NCBI RefSeq assembly: GCF_000186865.1
Contig: NW_008705576.1
Coordinates: 523,256 to 587,255 of the forward strand
DNA: 64,000 nucleotides
Direction: 5' to 3'
Origin: Aureococcus anophagefferens
Lineage: Eukaryota > Sar > Pelagophyceae > Pelagomonadales > Pelagomonadaceae
Part shown: piece by piece, positions 9,253-21,559 of the stretch
Layout: each line of letters opens with the position of its first letter
Position numbering within the stretch: the stretch's first letter is position 1
Position numbers and translations under genes: made by a program
The notes under the pieces: generated by a model
Databases searched by the model: none
What the model was told of the DNA's origin: nothing
The model's input: the letters and a program-made list of their open reading frames with translations, nothing else

Positions 9253-11819
9253 ATGGGGAGCGAGGTGGCGCCGGGCGACGTGGCCCTCGCGGAGAAGAAG
9301 ATCCGCTTCGACCTCATCGCCGAGGACGACGCGGCGAGCTCGCCCGGGGGCAGCACGATGGCGTCGGAGAAGCACCACACCTACGACCAGCTCGTGAGCC
9401 TGAGCTCGGCGGACTCGACGCGGGGCGACCCCGGCGAGAACAAGGCCACAGTCGTGAGCGCCAAGTACGCGAACGAGTTCGACGCGAAGACGCAGCGCCG
9501 CTGCCTGGCGTTCTACCGGCGCCTCGACCGCGGCCTGGGCCTCGTGCTCCACTACGTCAAGGGCGCCACGTCCAAGCACCTCACGAACCTCGGCGTGTCC
9601 TACGGGTCGAGGCTCGAGGTCATCCTCTACGCGCAGCGGCACGAGGTCTGCTGGGCGAGCCACGAGCTAGGCGCGAAGCGCCGCTTCGACATGCGCAAGA
9701 TCCCGAAGAAGTTCCCCCTCGACGAGCTCCTCCTCACGGACGCGCTCGCCGACGACCCGACGAAGACGCGGTTCCGCGTGACGCTCGGCGCCGAGGACGC
9801 GGACAAGCGCGACACCGTCGAGCTCCGCGTGGAAATCGACCGCCGGTTCGGGACATCCCGACCAAACGTTGAAATTCTCGAGCTCGGCCACATCGAAGTC
9901 CGTTCGGCTGATTTTTGGACGAATCGAGTGCGCTCGTCGAGCGCTCGAAGCGGAGCGAAAGAGCCTGGTCCGAACCGTTCGATGACGCGCGCATTGACGT
10001 CGGCTTGAAGATTCGAGTTCCGCGCAGATCGAGCTCGTCTTCTCCGCGGAGACGGAGCACGCGCGGTCCGTGGCCATCCGCGGCTTCGAGCTGCTGCGCA
10101 AGCACCACATGCAGATCATCCCGCCCGACGGCGACCTCGCGGGCATCGACGCGCTCGGCGGCGACGTGTCGCCGGGCGCGGGGTCGCTGTCCTACGGGCG
10201 CGGCTCGGAGTCGCGGGGCGGCGGCTCGTTCGCGCGCGCGTCCGCGGACTTCTCGCTGGCCGCCGGCGGCGCCAAGGGCGGGTCCGTGGCGGCGCTCATC
10301 GCCGACTCCTACGACCCGAAGCGCGCGCCCGTGCACCGCCGCTTCCGCCAGGAGGTCCGCGCCGCGGAGAGGGGCTACAAGGCGACGGTCGTCGAGATCC
10401 ACTACGAGGCCTTCTTCTTCCACACGGCGCAGATCACGCTGTCCGACGGCAACGTCTTCCACCCCCCCCACGACAACTTCATCGAGGGCATGTGGGTCAC
10501 GGGCGCGGTCCGCGGCTTCGACCTGTGTGCAAATCAAATCTTCAACCCGACTTCAATGTGAGCGTATGCGACAGTTTCGACGCAAGCCCTTCGGCTATGC
10601 TTCGAGAACTCAACGAGAGCAATCGATTCGTCCAAAAATCAGCCGAATCGACTTCGATTTGACCGAGCTAGAGAATTCTGAAGTTTGGTCAGGACCACCC
10701 AAACCAGTGGTTGAATTCCACACAGGCTTCGACGCGGACCGCAACGAGTACGACGTCGAGTACCTCGAGGGCCCCTTCGAGCACGACCCGGAGACGGGCG
10801 CGGACGTCGTGCTGTCCAAGTTCCCCAAGGGCACCATGTTCAACCGCGTGCACCGCGCGGACATGCACATCGACATGTCGATGCAGCAGACGAGCGGCTT
10901 CCCGCTCTTCATGGTCGCGATCACGCTCGCGCAGGTCGGCGTCTTCGTCGCCTGGTCCGACTACGTGCGCCGCGGGGCGCTCGGCGGGCCCGTGTCCCTC
11001 GCCGTGAACATGGTCGGCGACTGGCCCAAGTGCGGCGACCAGCGCGGCCAGCTCTGGCGCTACGTCGGCTACCAGTTCGTCCACGCGGACGCGTCGCACA
11101 TCATCTACAACGCGATCGTCCAGCTGACGCTGGGCATCCCCGTGGAGCTCGTCTACGGCTCGCCGCGCATCTGCGGCATCTACCTCGTCTCCGTGGTCGT
11201 CGGCGCGCTGGCCGTCGTCTTCGCGACGCCGCAGTACATCATCGTCGGCGCGTCCGGCGGCGTCTACTCGCTCTTCGGCGTGCACTTGGGCAACGTGCTG
11301 CTCAACTTCGAGGAGTACCGCGCGGGGCTCTGCAACCGCTGGATGCGCATTTTGGCCCTCGGGCTCTTCGTCTTCGGGGACCTCGTCCAGTACTACGAGG
11401 CGCGCGAGGCCGGCGGCCGCGCGTCGACGTCGTACGCGGCGCACCTCGGCGGCTTCGCCGCGGGCTTCGTCTTCGCGCTCATCTTCCTCCACGAGATGGT
11501 CGACCACCCCATGGAGCACTGCATCCGCCGCCTCGCCTGGGTCGTCGCCGCGGCGTCCGTCGCGTTCCTCGTCGGCTGGAACGTCGTCAACGACCCGCCG
11601 AAGGGGCTCCCCGCGTTCTACACGGACCGCGAGAACCTGCCCTGCTGCTTCCAGGCCCTCTACTGCGACGGCCTCGACCAGGCGGACTGGCGCGACTGGA
11701 AGGAGAGCTTCGTCTGCACGTCGTCGGGCAACAAGCACGTGCTCTGGGACGGCCTCGGCGCGGACGCGCCCGACGACACGTTCTCCTGCTCCATGCTCGA
11801 GGACGTCCTCGACGCCTAA
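9253..11819 (+). CDS. Rhomboid-family intramembrane serine protease with a long N-terminal cytosolic domain
   Basis: Exons 9253..9816, 10028..10514 and 10726..11819 give 714 aa. Residues 1-~350 form a soluble region without a clear family. From ~405 there are six or more membrane segments with rhomboid signatures: HADASHIIYN (~470), catalytic Ser in GASGGVYSLFG (~528) and catalytic His in AAHLGGFAAG (~590). It should cleave transmembrane substrates within the membrane. A Cys-containing lumenal tail follows the last helix. Both introns are introners: 9817-10027 (GT donor) and 10515-10725 (GC donor). Splicing at the duplication boundaries gives the joins DKRDT/IELVF and AVRG/FDADRN, both in frame. 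The start ATG is the first in frame after an interval that includes a C-rich run. Confidence 0.88.
9825..10027 (+). mobile_element. Introner family A, diverged copy 2 (203 bp), rhomboid intron 1
   Basis: The length equals other family A copies, but the sequence has diverged: ends read CCGCGTGGAAATCGA and, on the complement, CTGCGCGGAACTCGA (12 of 15 match). The flanking 8-mers are GTCGAGCT (9817-9824) and ATCGAGCT (10028-10035), 7 of 8 identical. The left copy supplies a GT donor and the element end the AG, giving intron 9817..10027 in phase 0. Internal blocks (CCGACCAAACG, CTCGAGCTCGGCC, CGGCTGATTTTTGGACGAAT) align with copy 1 throughout, showing common origin and greater age. Confidence 0.85.
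10523..10725 (+). mobile_element. Introner family A, copy 3 (203 bp), rhomboid intron 2
   Basis: Terminal repeats are CTGTGTGCAAATCAA and the complement of TTGAATTCCACACAG. Identical 8-bp duplications GCTTCGAC lie at 10515-10522 and 10726-10733. The predicted intron 10515..10725 is GC-AG (phase 1) and restores one GFDADRN reading. Relative to its gene this copy is inserted in the opposite orientation to copies 1 and 2. Confidence 0.93.
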
Positions 11820-12068
11820 TTCGACGACCAGGCGACCCCCAAGTCCCCGCCAATTCACACGACCCCGACCCCGCCCGAATTCGCAGCCTCCCCGCGCGCG
11901 GGTCCCGACGACCCCCCCCCGGAAAACGACATAACCAGTACGCGGCGCGCGGGCCGCGTCGAGCAAGCTCTTCGGGGGGCGGCCGTCCCCCCCCGAGGTG
12001 TCCTCGAGCGGTAAAGGAGATCTAAACCGAAAAGCCAGGAGTCATATACGAATCCGCGAGATCGCGAC

Positions 12069-12258
12069 TCACCCCGCCTCGCGCTCGCGCTCCGCCACCC
12101 GCGGCGGCTCCGACGCCGCGAAGCACGCGCGCACGCAGTCTCGCCCCCGCGACTCCTCCGTCGCGCGCCGGATGGCGGCCTCGAGCCAGGGCGCCGGCGG
12201 CCCGCCGTCGTCCGCGGCGCCCCGCGGCGCCGCGGCCGGCGCCGCGTCGCCGCCGTCG

Positions 12259-12299
<41 letters not shown>

Positions 12300-15200
12300 C
12301 CCGCGCTCCACGACGACGCCCACGGCCCGGAGCTTCGCCCGCAGCGCCGCCGCCGCCGCGACGGTGCCGAGCTCGACGCGGCGCGCCGCGCCCGGGTCGC
12401 CGTCGCGCGCCGCCGCCGCCGCGTCGCCGCGGCTCAGCAGCAGCGACAGCCTGCCGACCTTCGTCGCGCGCAGCTGCGCCCATTTCGCCACCCAGGGCTC
12501 CGGCGCGGCCCGCGCGACGACGACGACGCCGCGGACGGAGATCGCGAGCACGCCCCCGTCCGCGAGCGCCGCGTGGTCGACGTAGGGCTCGCCGTCGGGC
12601 CCGTCGCCGTCGCCGTCGTCGTCGGCCGCCGCCGCCAGCGGCGCCCGCGCGGGCGCCGCGGCGCGGCAGAGCGCCTGCGCGGCCGCGCCGACGCGCGAGT
12701 ACGGCGCGAGCGCGCGGCGCGCGCCGCCGCCGTCCGGCAGCGCGGCGAGCGCGCGGCGCCGCCGGCGCGCGGCGCCGCGGCCCGGCGGCGCCGCGGGCCG
12801 CGGCCGCGGCCGCGCGCGGCCGCCGCAGGGGCCCGACGCGAGGCCCGACGCGAGCGACGCCAGCGCGTCGGCCGCGCCGACGGCGGGCTTGACCAGGACG
12901 CCGAGCAGCGCGCCCGCCGCGGACCGCGCGTCCGCCGACCGCGGCGCGTCGACGAGCAGCGACTCGAGCGCCCCGGTCGCGCCGTCGGCGACGTCGCGCC
13001 GCGCGGCCCGGAGCCCCGCCGCGAGCGACCGGATGCCGCCCTCGCGGCGCCGCCGCGCGGCGTGGCGCCGCGCGCGGTCGCAAAAGTAGGCCGCGTCGCC
13101 TGTGTGCAAATCAACCAGTGAGCTGGGACGCCGGGGCGACACTTCGGAATTCTCTAGCTCGGTCAAATCCAAGTCGATTCCGCTGATTTTTGGACGAATC
13201 GATTGCTCTCGTCGAGTTCTCGAAGCACGGCAGAAAACCTCGCGTCGAAACGGTCGCATACGCGCACATTGAAGTCGGGTTGAAGATTTGATTCGCACAC
13301 AGCGCGTCGCCCGCGACGAGCGCGTGGGCCCCCGCGAGCTTGTCGCCGAGCGCCGACGACACGGCGCCCGCCGCGCGCGGCGCCGCGGCCGTCAGCGCGG
13401 TCGTCGCCGCCGCCAAATCGGCGTCCGCGACCGTCCGGGGCAGGTCGCCCAACGCGCCGAAGACGTACTTGAGCGCCTCGGCCCGCGCGTGCGCGACGAG
13501 CGCCGCGCGGAGCTGCGCCGCCGTGAGGAGCGCGTGGCGCGCCGAGAACGCGCCGAGCTCGAACGCCGCGTCGGACAGCGCCGCGAGCGGCGCGAGCAGC
13601 TCGAGCGCGCGCGCAGCGGAGCCGCCGAGCGACCGGCCGAGCGCGCCGTCGACGTCGTCGCCGCGCGCCGCGGGCGCGCCCGCGAGGGCGAGCGTGCACC
13701 GCAGGTCCACGGCGCCGAGCTCGATCGTGTCGACGTAGACGCGCGGCTCGCGCGCGAGCGCCGCGAAGAGGTCCGCGGGAGCCGCGGCGCCGTGGCGCCG
13801 CAGCGACGCGTCGACGCGCGGCGCGGCGCCGGGCGGCGCCGCCGCCGCGCCCGCCCAGGGGTCGTCGGAGGCCCCCTCGGCGAGGACCGTGCCGAAGGCG
13901 TCCGCGGCCTCGCAGAGCGCGACGAGCGTCGCGCGGTCGAGCGCGAACGACAGCGGCGCGACGCGCGCGCCCGCGTAGCGCCAGACCTCGGCGGCGCCGT
14001 CGACCTGGCGCGCGAGGGACACGTGGAGGAGGCACGCCCGGCCCGCCGGGTCGTCGTCGCGGTCGAGCACCGTCGCGAGGCGCGCGCCGCGCGCGTGCGA
14101 CGTGACGACGCAGTCGCCGACGGTACCGTCGAGCGTCGCGCCCGCGCGGCTCTCGCCTGGGCAGCACAAGGGCGATTCAACGTCGCTTCAACGTGAGTGT
14201 TCCGCGCGCGCGCGTTCCGGAAAAAGCATCCACGCGTCGAGACCGTTCCGAGAGATGATCGCCCGTCCAAAGATCAGCCGAAACGAGTGGAAAACGGCCG
14301 AGAAAGGAGCCTTTGAAGTTGGGAATTTCGCTCTCTTTTGCTGCCCTGGCTCTCGCCCCCGGCGGCGTTCGCGGACCGCGCGCTCACCTCGACGCGCCGG
14401 CACGTCGCGAAGAGCGCCTCGCGCCGCGCGCGCGGCCGCCCGCGCGCCGCCGCCTCGTCCAGGACGACGGAGCACGACGCGGCCGCGACGCGGAGCGCGA
14501 ACTCGGACGCGCGCGCGAGCGGGCTCGGCAGGCACGCCTCGTGGAGCGCCGCGTCGTAGCTGCTCGTCGACCGCGTCGCCACGCGCAGCACGGCGCCGCC
14601 GCCGCGCGCGTCGACGACCGCGTCGACGCCCCAGTGCGCCGACAGCACGTCGAGCGCGCCGCGGGCCTCGTCCGCGAGCGGCAGGCTCCGCCGGTCGCTT
14701 CCGCCGTCGACGCGGAGCGCCGGCGCGGCCCGGGCCAGCGCGCGGCCGTGTTTCCGTAAAAACGCGGCCGCGTCGGCCCGGGACCGGTTCGCGAGCGCGA
14801 CGACGGCGACGCGGCGGTCGCGCGCGGACGGGTCGTCCCAGCCGAACGGCGCGGCGGACCGCGGGCCGACGAGCCAGTAGCGCGGCGCCGCGCCCGCCTG
14901 CCAGACGGCGACGAGCACGTCCGTCTCGTTGGCCACGGACACGAGGGGCGCGGCGACCGCCGCGTCCTCGAGGCCGACGCAGAGCAGCGTGCCGAAGTCG
15001 TCGCCCGGGCCCGCGCGCGGCCGCGCCTCGACGCGCGCGACCTTCGCCGCGGCGAGGTCCGCGACGGCGACGCCGCCGCGCGACGCGTCCGCGAGCGCCA
15101 CGGGCGTCGACCCGTGGGCGTCGAGGCGCACGTCGCCCAGCGACGACAGCACCGCGCCGCCGTCGAGCGCCTGGAGCCGCGCGGCCGTCCGCCGGCCGAC

Positions 15201-18200
15201 GTGCGCCGCGGCCCGCGCGCCGGGTTCGACCAGAACGAGCGCGTCGCCGGCGCGCACGGCGAGGCGGCAGGGCAGCGCGTTGAGGACGACGAAGCGCGGC
15301 AGCACCGCGACGACGCGCGCCGCCGCCGCGCCGGCCGACACCGCGAGGCACAGCGCCTTGTCGCCGAGCTCGAAGGGCACGGGCGCGCCCGCGGCGGCGG
15401 CGGCGCCGAGCGACGCGGCGAAGGTCGCGCCGCCGCCCGCGACGACGAGCGCGTCCGCGGAGCTCAGGAGGTGCACGCGCGCCGCGGCGCGCGCCGGCGC
15501 GGCGCGCGCCTCGTTGTCCACGCAGTCGAAGAACTCGTCGCCCGCCGCCTCCTCCTCGAGCGCCGACTCGTAGTAGGACGACGCGCCGTCGGACTCCGAG
15601 TCGCCGTCGTCGCTCGACGCGTCGCCGTGGTCGCTGAAGTCGTTCATCGTGGCCGCGGCGCCTCTGGACACGAGGAACGCCGCGTACATGTGCACGTCCC
15701 GGGCCCGCGACTTGGCGTCGCCGCGGCTCGTGACGCAGCCGAGCTTGCACACGTCGCCCGGCGCGACGTCCTTCTCGTAGAGGTCGAAGCGCACGGGGGC
15801 TTTGGCGCCGTCGGACGCGAAGATCCGCGCGGTCCGCCGGCCCGCGGCCGACGGCCGCCGCCCGAAGCCGCCCTCCATGAGCCAGAGCGGCCGGCACGTC
15901 GCCCGCGCGTCGAAGGCGACGACGAGCGTCGCGTCGCAGGACGCCTCGACGCTCACGAGGTGCGACGCGCGGAAGCCCGGGACCACGGACGCGTCGCCGC
16001 CGACGGTGAGGATCTGCGTCGTCGCCGGGTCCCGCAGGAACCGCGCGTCCTCGGCGTCGTCGCGCACCCAGGCGAGCCGCGCGTGGCGCCGCGCGTCGGC
16101 GAAGCAGCGCCGCCGGAAGGCGTCGCAGGACACGCTGCCGCGCGCGCCGCGGCCGCGCGCGTTCCCCGGCGCCGCCTCCGCGAAGGCCTCGGCGCCGACG
16201 CGCCGCGCCTCGAGCCCTCGGNNNNNNNNNNNNNNNNNNNNNNNNNNNNNNNNNNNNNNNNNNNNNNNNNNNNNNNNNNNNNNNNNNNNNNNNNNNNNNN
16301 NNNNNNNNNNNNNNNNNNCGGGCGCGGCGCGCGCGGCCTCGTCGCGGCTGCGCGCGAAGACGAGGAAGCCGGGCGCGAGGCCCGACCGGTCCACGACGAC
16401 GGCGGGCGCCGCCAGCGTCACGTCGAGCGCGAAGGCGCCGCCGCCGAAGAAGGCCGGGTCCGCCGCCGGGCGGCGCGGCGCCGCGCGCGGGTCCGCGGGG
16501 CCCGCGACGTCCTCGGCCGACTCGACCGCGACGACGAACGACGACGCGTCCTCCTCGGCGGCCTTCCGCCGCGCCGGCGGCGCCTGGCCGAGAGCCCTGG
16601 CGGCGGCCACGCGCCGGCGCCAGGACCGCGCGTTGAGCTTGACGACGGACCACGACGACGACGCCGGGTCCGCGCGCGTCGCGAGCCACACGTAGTCCGT
16701 CACGTCGGCCTCGGCGACGGCGAGCAGCCCCCCGCTCTCGAGCGTCGCCCGCCGCACGACGCAGCGCTCCCGGCCGCCGCGGCTCGCCGTGCGCGTGCGC
16801 GACGACGCGCGCCCGGCGTCGCGCGGCCGCGGCGTCGCGAAGTCGTCGGAATTCCTCTTGAGCCCGCGGCCGCCGTCGCCCGGCGGCGCGAGCGCGAGCA
16901 CGCGCACGTCGACGGCCACGGGCAGGGCGTTGCGGATGACGAGCGGCGCCTTGAGCGACACGCGCCGCGGCCGCCGCCGCGCGCCCGCGGCGAGGCCCTC
17001 GGGCGCGTCGACGCGCGCGAGGCAGTAGCGCCGGCCCGCCGCGGACACGCGCGCGACGGCCCAGGGGCCGCCGCGGTCCCGCCGCGCGTCGAGGCGCGCG
17101 CAGCGCTCCGTGACGCCGACCTGGAGCGGCGTCGCGACGGCGGCGTCGTCGTAGCGCGCCGGCGGCGGCGCGGCGAAGAGCTTCCGCCGCGGCGTCGCGC
17201 GCGCCGCCGCCGCCGGCCGCGCCGCGGCGTCGCCGAGCGCGACGTCGGCGAGGGGGAGCGGCACGGGCGTCACTCGGGGCCGGCCCGGGCCGCCGGCCCG
17301 GGCGACGCAGGACTCGCCGCCGGCGCTCACGAGGACGTCGACGCCGGCCGCGTTCTCGACGGACAGCGCGGCCTCGAGCGAGATCCGCAGCGCGCCGCGG
17401 TCGTCGAAGACGCCGACCCAGCGCAGGTCGACGCCCCGGCTCGCACTCGACGCGTCGGCGGCGAACGCGCGCGCGCGCCGGTGCAGGTCGCTCCGCCGGA
17501 GCGTCGCCTCGCGCCCCTCCGACGACGCGCGCCTCCGCGGCGTCGGCGTCGACGGCCGGCTCGGCACCGGCAGGCCGTCGCGGCCCCGGAACGTGCGCAC
17601 CGAGAGCGCCGCGGCCCGGGCGCAGGGGAGGGGCTTCGGGCAGCGCCAGCGCAGGTCGCCGTAGCGCGCCGTCGCGAGGCAGTCCGCCGCGCCGGCCGGC
17701 AGCCGCGCGACGTCGCCCCGGGGAACCTCGAGCGCGCCCAGGGCGTCGCCCTGGGCGTCGAAGACGTCGACGACGAGCGCCACGCCCGTGCGGTTCTCGA
17801 GCGTCGCCGACGTCCGCGGCGCGGCGGTCTCGCCGCCGGCGTCGCGCGCGGCTTGCGACACGTCGCGGCACTCGCGCGCGAGCGCGCGCAGCGCCCGGGC
17901 CGCGTCGACGGTCAGCGTGCACTCGACGGGCTCGTCGCAGAGCACGGCGCCGCGCGACGAGCGCCCGGGCGCCAGCGACGACGCGAGCTCGACGGCGAAG
18001 CCCGGCTTGACGAGGGGCTCCCAGCGCGCGGTGCGCACGCGGTACGCGTCGACGCGGCAGGCCTTGACGGTCAGGTACTTCTCGAAGGCGCCGACGTTGT
18101 CGTCGTCCGTGGCGTAGACGAGGTCGCCGCGGCAGCGGACGAGGGGGCGCTTCTCCGCTCGGGAGGCGACGACGACGTCGTAGTCGCGGAAGTCGTACTC

Positions 18201-21200
18201 GAGGCGGGCCACGGACCGGAGCTCGTCGTGGGACAGCGACTCGACGCGTCTGAGGACGTGGGGATGGAGCGACCGCTTGCTGCGGCTCGTCGCCTTGCGC
18301 AGCAGCTGGTGCCGCCGCCGCGCGGCCGCCGCGTCCGCGCAGCGGTCGCCGGCCAAGGCGCCGAGCGCGCGCTCGACGTGCTCCGCGGACGACGACCCGC
18401 GCCGCAGGGGCGGCCGCTTCGGCGCCGGCGCCGCCGCCGGCGAGTGGCGCGCCAGCGACGGCTCGTCCTCGCGGTAGTAGGTCCAGGCCGTCTTCGGCTC
18501 GAAGCCGCCGAGCAGCCCCAGCAGCGACCGGAGCGCGAAGAGCGCGTCCGCGAGCGCCGTGCGCACGCGGGGCTGCGCCACGACGAGGCGCTTCAGGCCG
18601 TCGGGCGGCGGCCGATGGAGGTCCGCGCCGGCCTCGCCGAAGGCGCGGTCGAGGGCCCTCGCGCAGCGGTCGCCGACCGGGGGAGGCGGCCGGTCCGCGA
18701 CGGCCGGCCACCGCGCGAAGTACTCGAAGGCGCCGCCGCCCGTGCCCTCGATGAGCGACGACGCCCGCGCGGCGTCGCGCTCTAGATCGCGCTCGTCGCG
18801 CACGTCGATGAAGACGTCGTCGAAGGCGTAGCGCTGCCCGCGGTAGCCGACGTCGCCGCGGTCGCGCTGCCGCGTCGCGATGCGGAGCCCGCGGACCCTG
18901 ACGAGGCAGCACCGCGCGAGCTCCGGCGTTTCGCGCGGCGCGCCGAGGAGCGAGACGTCGCAGGTCGGGACCACGAGGCGGATCTCGACCTGCGTCGCGC
19001 GCGGCGGCGGCGGCGCGCTTCCGTCCCGCGGCGACTCGGCGTCCCGCGGCTCCCGCGGCGGCAGCCGGTCGCCGGTCGCGTCGAGCGGCGGCACGCCGCC
19101 GAGGTAGTCGCCGAGGATCGCGAAGATGCGCGAGAGCCGGGGCCCGTCGACGAGCACGCGGCACCGCGCCTTCTCGGGCAACACGACGACGACGCCGACG
19201 CGGAGCGTGCCCCGGTCCGCGAGCCGCGACACGCCCAGGGTCAGCGCGCAGCCCTCGAGGGGCTCGAGCGTGGGCCGCAGCGCGTCGCCCGCCGCGAAGG
19301 ACGGGCCCGCGCGCGCGGCGTCCACGAGCGCGTCGTAGTCGAGCGGCGCGGTCTCCGTCACGTAGAAGCCCGCCGACTCGCACGTCGCCGAGAAGAGCGT
19401 CGACGCGACGCGCAGGTCGCTGCCCCGCTCCTCGCCGGCGACGAGGCACGACTCGAGGAAGGCCTCGGCGTCGGCGTAGCTGCCGAGCGTCGGGTCGTCC
19501 AGCGTCGTGTCCACGGTCCCGCGCGCGCGGTCCCAGCCGAGGACGACGGCGCCCCGGTCGCGCTCCCACTCGTAGGGCAGCGTGAAGCGGCAGCCCACGG
19601 TCGCGAAATCCGCGTGGAAGACGGGCCGCGTCGCCGGCGGCGGCGGCGGCGCCGCGTCCGGCGCCGCGTCGGGCGGGTCGCCCCGGAGGTCGTGCCAGGC
19701 GCCGATGAGCCGCCCGAGCACGGGCCAGTTCAGCACGCCGTCGACGCGCGCGCACCAGAGGGACGCGTCGACGCGCTCGAGGGCGTCGCCGACGACGGCG
19801 ACCTTGAGCAGCGCGTCCGCCGCGGCGTCCAAGAACGCCCAGTCGCCCGGCGGCCGGTTCGGCATGGCCGCGTCGTCCGCCGCAACCGGCGCGGCGTCCC
19901 GCCGGGCCCGCGCGACCCACGCGAAGCGGCCCCGGGCCGCCGCGGCGTCCGACGACGCGTCCTCGACGGCGGCGTCCGCGCCGAGGCTCAGCCCGAAGGA
20001 CCAGGCGCCCACGGCCGTGTCGTCGAAGCGCGCGGCCGCGCGCGCGTCGACGGAGCCCGCGCAGCGCGCGAGCGGCGCGTCCGCGCCGTCGCGGACCGCG
20101 GCCCGCAACGCGCCGCGGAGCCGGCAGGACACCTCGACGCCCGTCGCGCGCCGCAGCGACTCCTGGGCGGCGTCCATCTCCTCGTCGAGCACGACGTCGC
20201 TGCCGGAGGAGAGCGACGGCGCGAGCCGCGGCGGCGCGGACGACAGCGCGCGGAAGAGCCGGAGCTGGTCCGGCGCGAAGAGCGCCTCGAGCGCGCGCTC
20301 CTCCGCGGAGCCCCGGGGCCCCGCGCGGCAGCGCACGTAGGCCCGCCGCGCGGCGAGGCGGCCGCGGACCACGAGGCTTCTCGCGCTCCTGCCCTCGGGC
20401 CGGAGCAGCGCGTACGCGTACGGCCCGACGGCGGCGCCGCCGCGGAACGCGCGGACCTCCGCCGCCGGCGACCGCCGCGCGTCGTCGCCGTCGGGCGCGA
20501 GGGCGTCGCGGAGCGCCTTGAGCCGGTGGAAGGAGACGCTCGCGTCCCAGGGCGCCGACGTCGCGCCGTCCATCGCGAGCCTGCGCCGGAAACGACCGGT
20601 GGAACGCCCCGTCCGGCAAAGACTTCTCTCGCTCGGTCACGTCGAAGTCGTTTCGGCTGATTTTTGGACGGATCGTTTTCTCTCGGCCGGTTCTTTGTAG
20701 ACAGTGAAAAGACTATGTCAGAATCGTGCGAAACCATTGAAGTCGTGTCGCCTATGTTTGTTTCCCGCCCGGTCGCGAGCGTCGCCGCGCCTCCGGCCGT
20801 CGCCGAGAAGCTCACGGACGCCTCGAAGCCGCAGGGGCGCAGCACCACGGCCGCGGGCACGTCGAGCGCCGCGTCGCGCGCGGCCCGCACGTCGTCGCCG
20901 AGCCGCGCCGCGTCGTCGCCGGCGACGCGCGCGTCGCCGTCTCCCGAAACCTCCCCCGGACGCGCGTGGTACGCGCAGAGCCCCCGGCACGCGACGGTCT
21001 TCGTCCAGGCCGTCGACGCGTCCCGCGGCGCGGCCTCGACGGCGACCTCGTCGACGCCCAGCCCGACGCTGCCGCCGCCGGGCAGCAGCGCGCGCGCGCC
21101 CGCGTCGCGGACGACGACGTCGACGGATTCGGCGACGCGCCTCGCGAACGCGCGCCAGTAGCTGTATTGCGCGCCGTCGCCCCGCGCCGCGGCCCGGTCG

Positions 21201-21559
21201 TCGGCGGCGAGCGCGCGCCGCGCCGCCGCCTCGCGCGCGCTCGCGCCGCGCGCGCCGCCGCCGCCGCGCGCGTCGACGACGCCGACGGCGCCGTCGACGA
21301 CGATGCGCACGCGCGCGCCCTTGCGCCAGCTCACGGGCACGGACACGGCGACGCGCCGCGCGCGCGCCGCGACGGCGCGCCCGCGGACGCCGAGCACCTC
21401 CAGGAACCGCTCGACGCGCGCGCCGCTCAGGGCGACGTTCAAGAGCTCGAGCTCGCCGCTCCACACGGCCACCTGCACGGCCTCGAGGTCCACGAGGCCG
21501 CCGAGCCAGCGCCGCGCGAGCACGCGCAGGAGCTTCGCGGCGCCGAAGACGCGGACCAT
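12069..21559 (-). CDS. VPS13: VPS13/chorein-family lipid-transfer protein
   Basis: Exons 21559..20781, 20580..14357, 14156..13311 and 13099..12069 give ~2960 aa (including a 97-base gap at 16222-16318), in the usual VPS13 size range. The first ~110 residues match the chorein N-terminal domain: MVRVFGAAKLLRVLARRWLG, then VWSGELELLNVAL and VPVSWRKGARVRIVVDG. Long beta-rich repeats follow, a middle region suggests the VPS13 adaptor-binding/SHR-BD part, and a C-terminal region has the pattern GVLVKPAVGAADALASLASG seen near VPS13_C. A poly-Asp run (12262-12298) precedes the end. VPS13 proteins bridge organelle membranes and move bulk phospholipid. All three introns are introners of different families (C, B, A). 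Divergent to the FAS1 gene across 402 bp. Confidence 0.82.
12262..12298. repeat. (GTC)n microsatellite encoding poly-Asp
   Basis: About twelve GTC/GAC triplets in a row inside the last VPS13 exon encode a run of aspartates on the minus strand. Length is a multiple of three, so slippage keeps the frame. Confidence 0.9.
13100..13302 (-). mobile_element. Introner family A, copy 4 (203 bp), VPS13 intron 3
   Basis: Ends are CTGTGTGCAAATCAA and the complement of TTGATTCGCACACAG. The flanking duplication is CGCGTCGC at 13092-13099 and 13303-13310, identical. On the gene strand it reads GCGACGCG, so the intron 13310..13100 is GC-AG and joins VAGDA to AYFCDR in frame. Orientation relative to the gene is as in copy 3. 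Confidence 0.92.
14157..14348 (-). mobile_element. Introner family B, copy 1 (192 bp), VPS13 intron 2
   Basis: Ends are CTGGGCAGCACAAG and the complement of CTTTTGCTGCCCTG. Identical duplications GCTCTCGC flank it (14149-14156, 14349-14356). On the gene strand the duplication is GCGAGAGC, giving a 200-bp GC-AG intron 14356..14157 that joins AGGES to RAGATLDG in frame. The central core has one change (AAAGATCAGCC instead of AAAAATCAGCC). Confidence 0.92.
16222..16318. other. Assembly gap (97 N) inside VPS13
   Basis: Run of unknown bases. Coding sense is the same on both sides and in the same frame, so the stated gap size is compatible with an uninterrupted exon, but the true length is unknown. 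Confidence 0.99.
20581..20772 (-). mobile_element. Introner family C (192 bp), VPS13 intron 1
   Basis: Ends are CTGCGCCGGAAAC and the complement of GTTTCCCGCCCGG. The identical 8-bp duplication TCGCGAGC lies at 20573-20580 and 20773-20780. On the gene strand it reads GCTCGCGA, so the intron 20780..20581 (200 bp) is GC-AG, phase 2. Only the central core (CGGCTGATTTTTGGACGG) and the length tie it to families A and B; the terminal repeats differ, so it is treated as a separate family. Confidence 0.87.

Noticed and set aside
14188..20640. Very long open frames antisense or out of frame to VPS13 and other genes
   Set aside because: High GC removes stop codons from all frames. These translations are Arg/Ala/Gly/Pro-rich with no domain signal, while the chosen frames show recognisable families.
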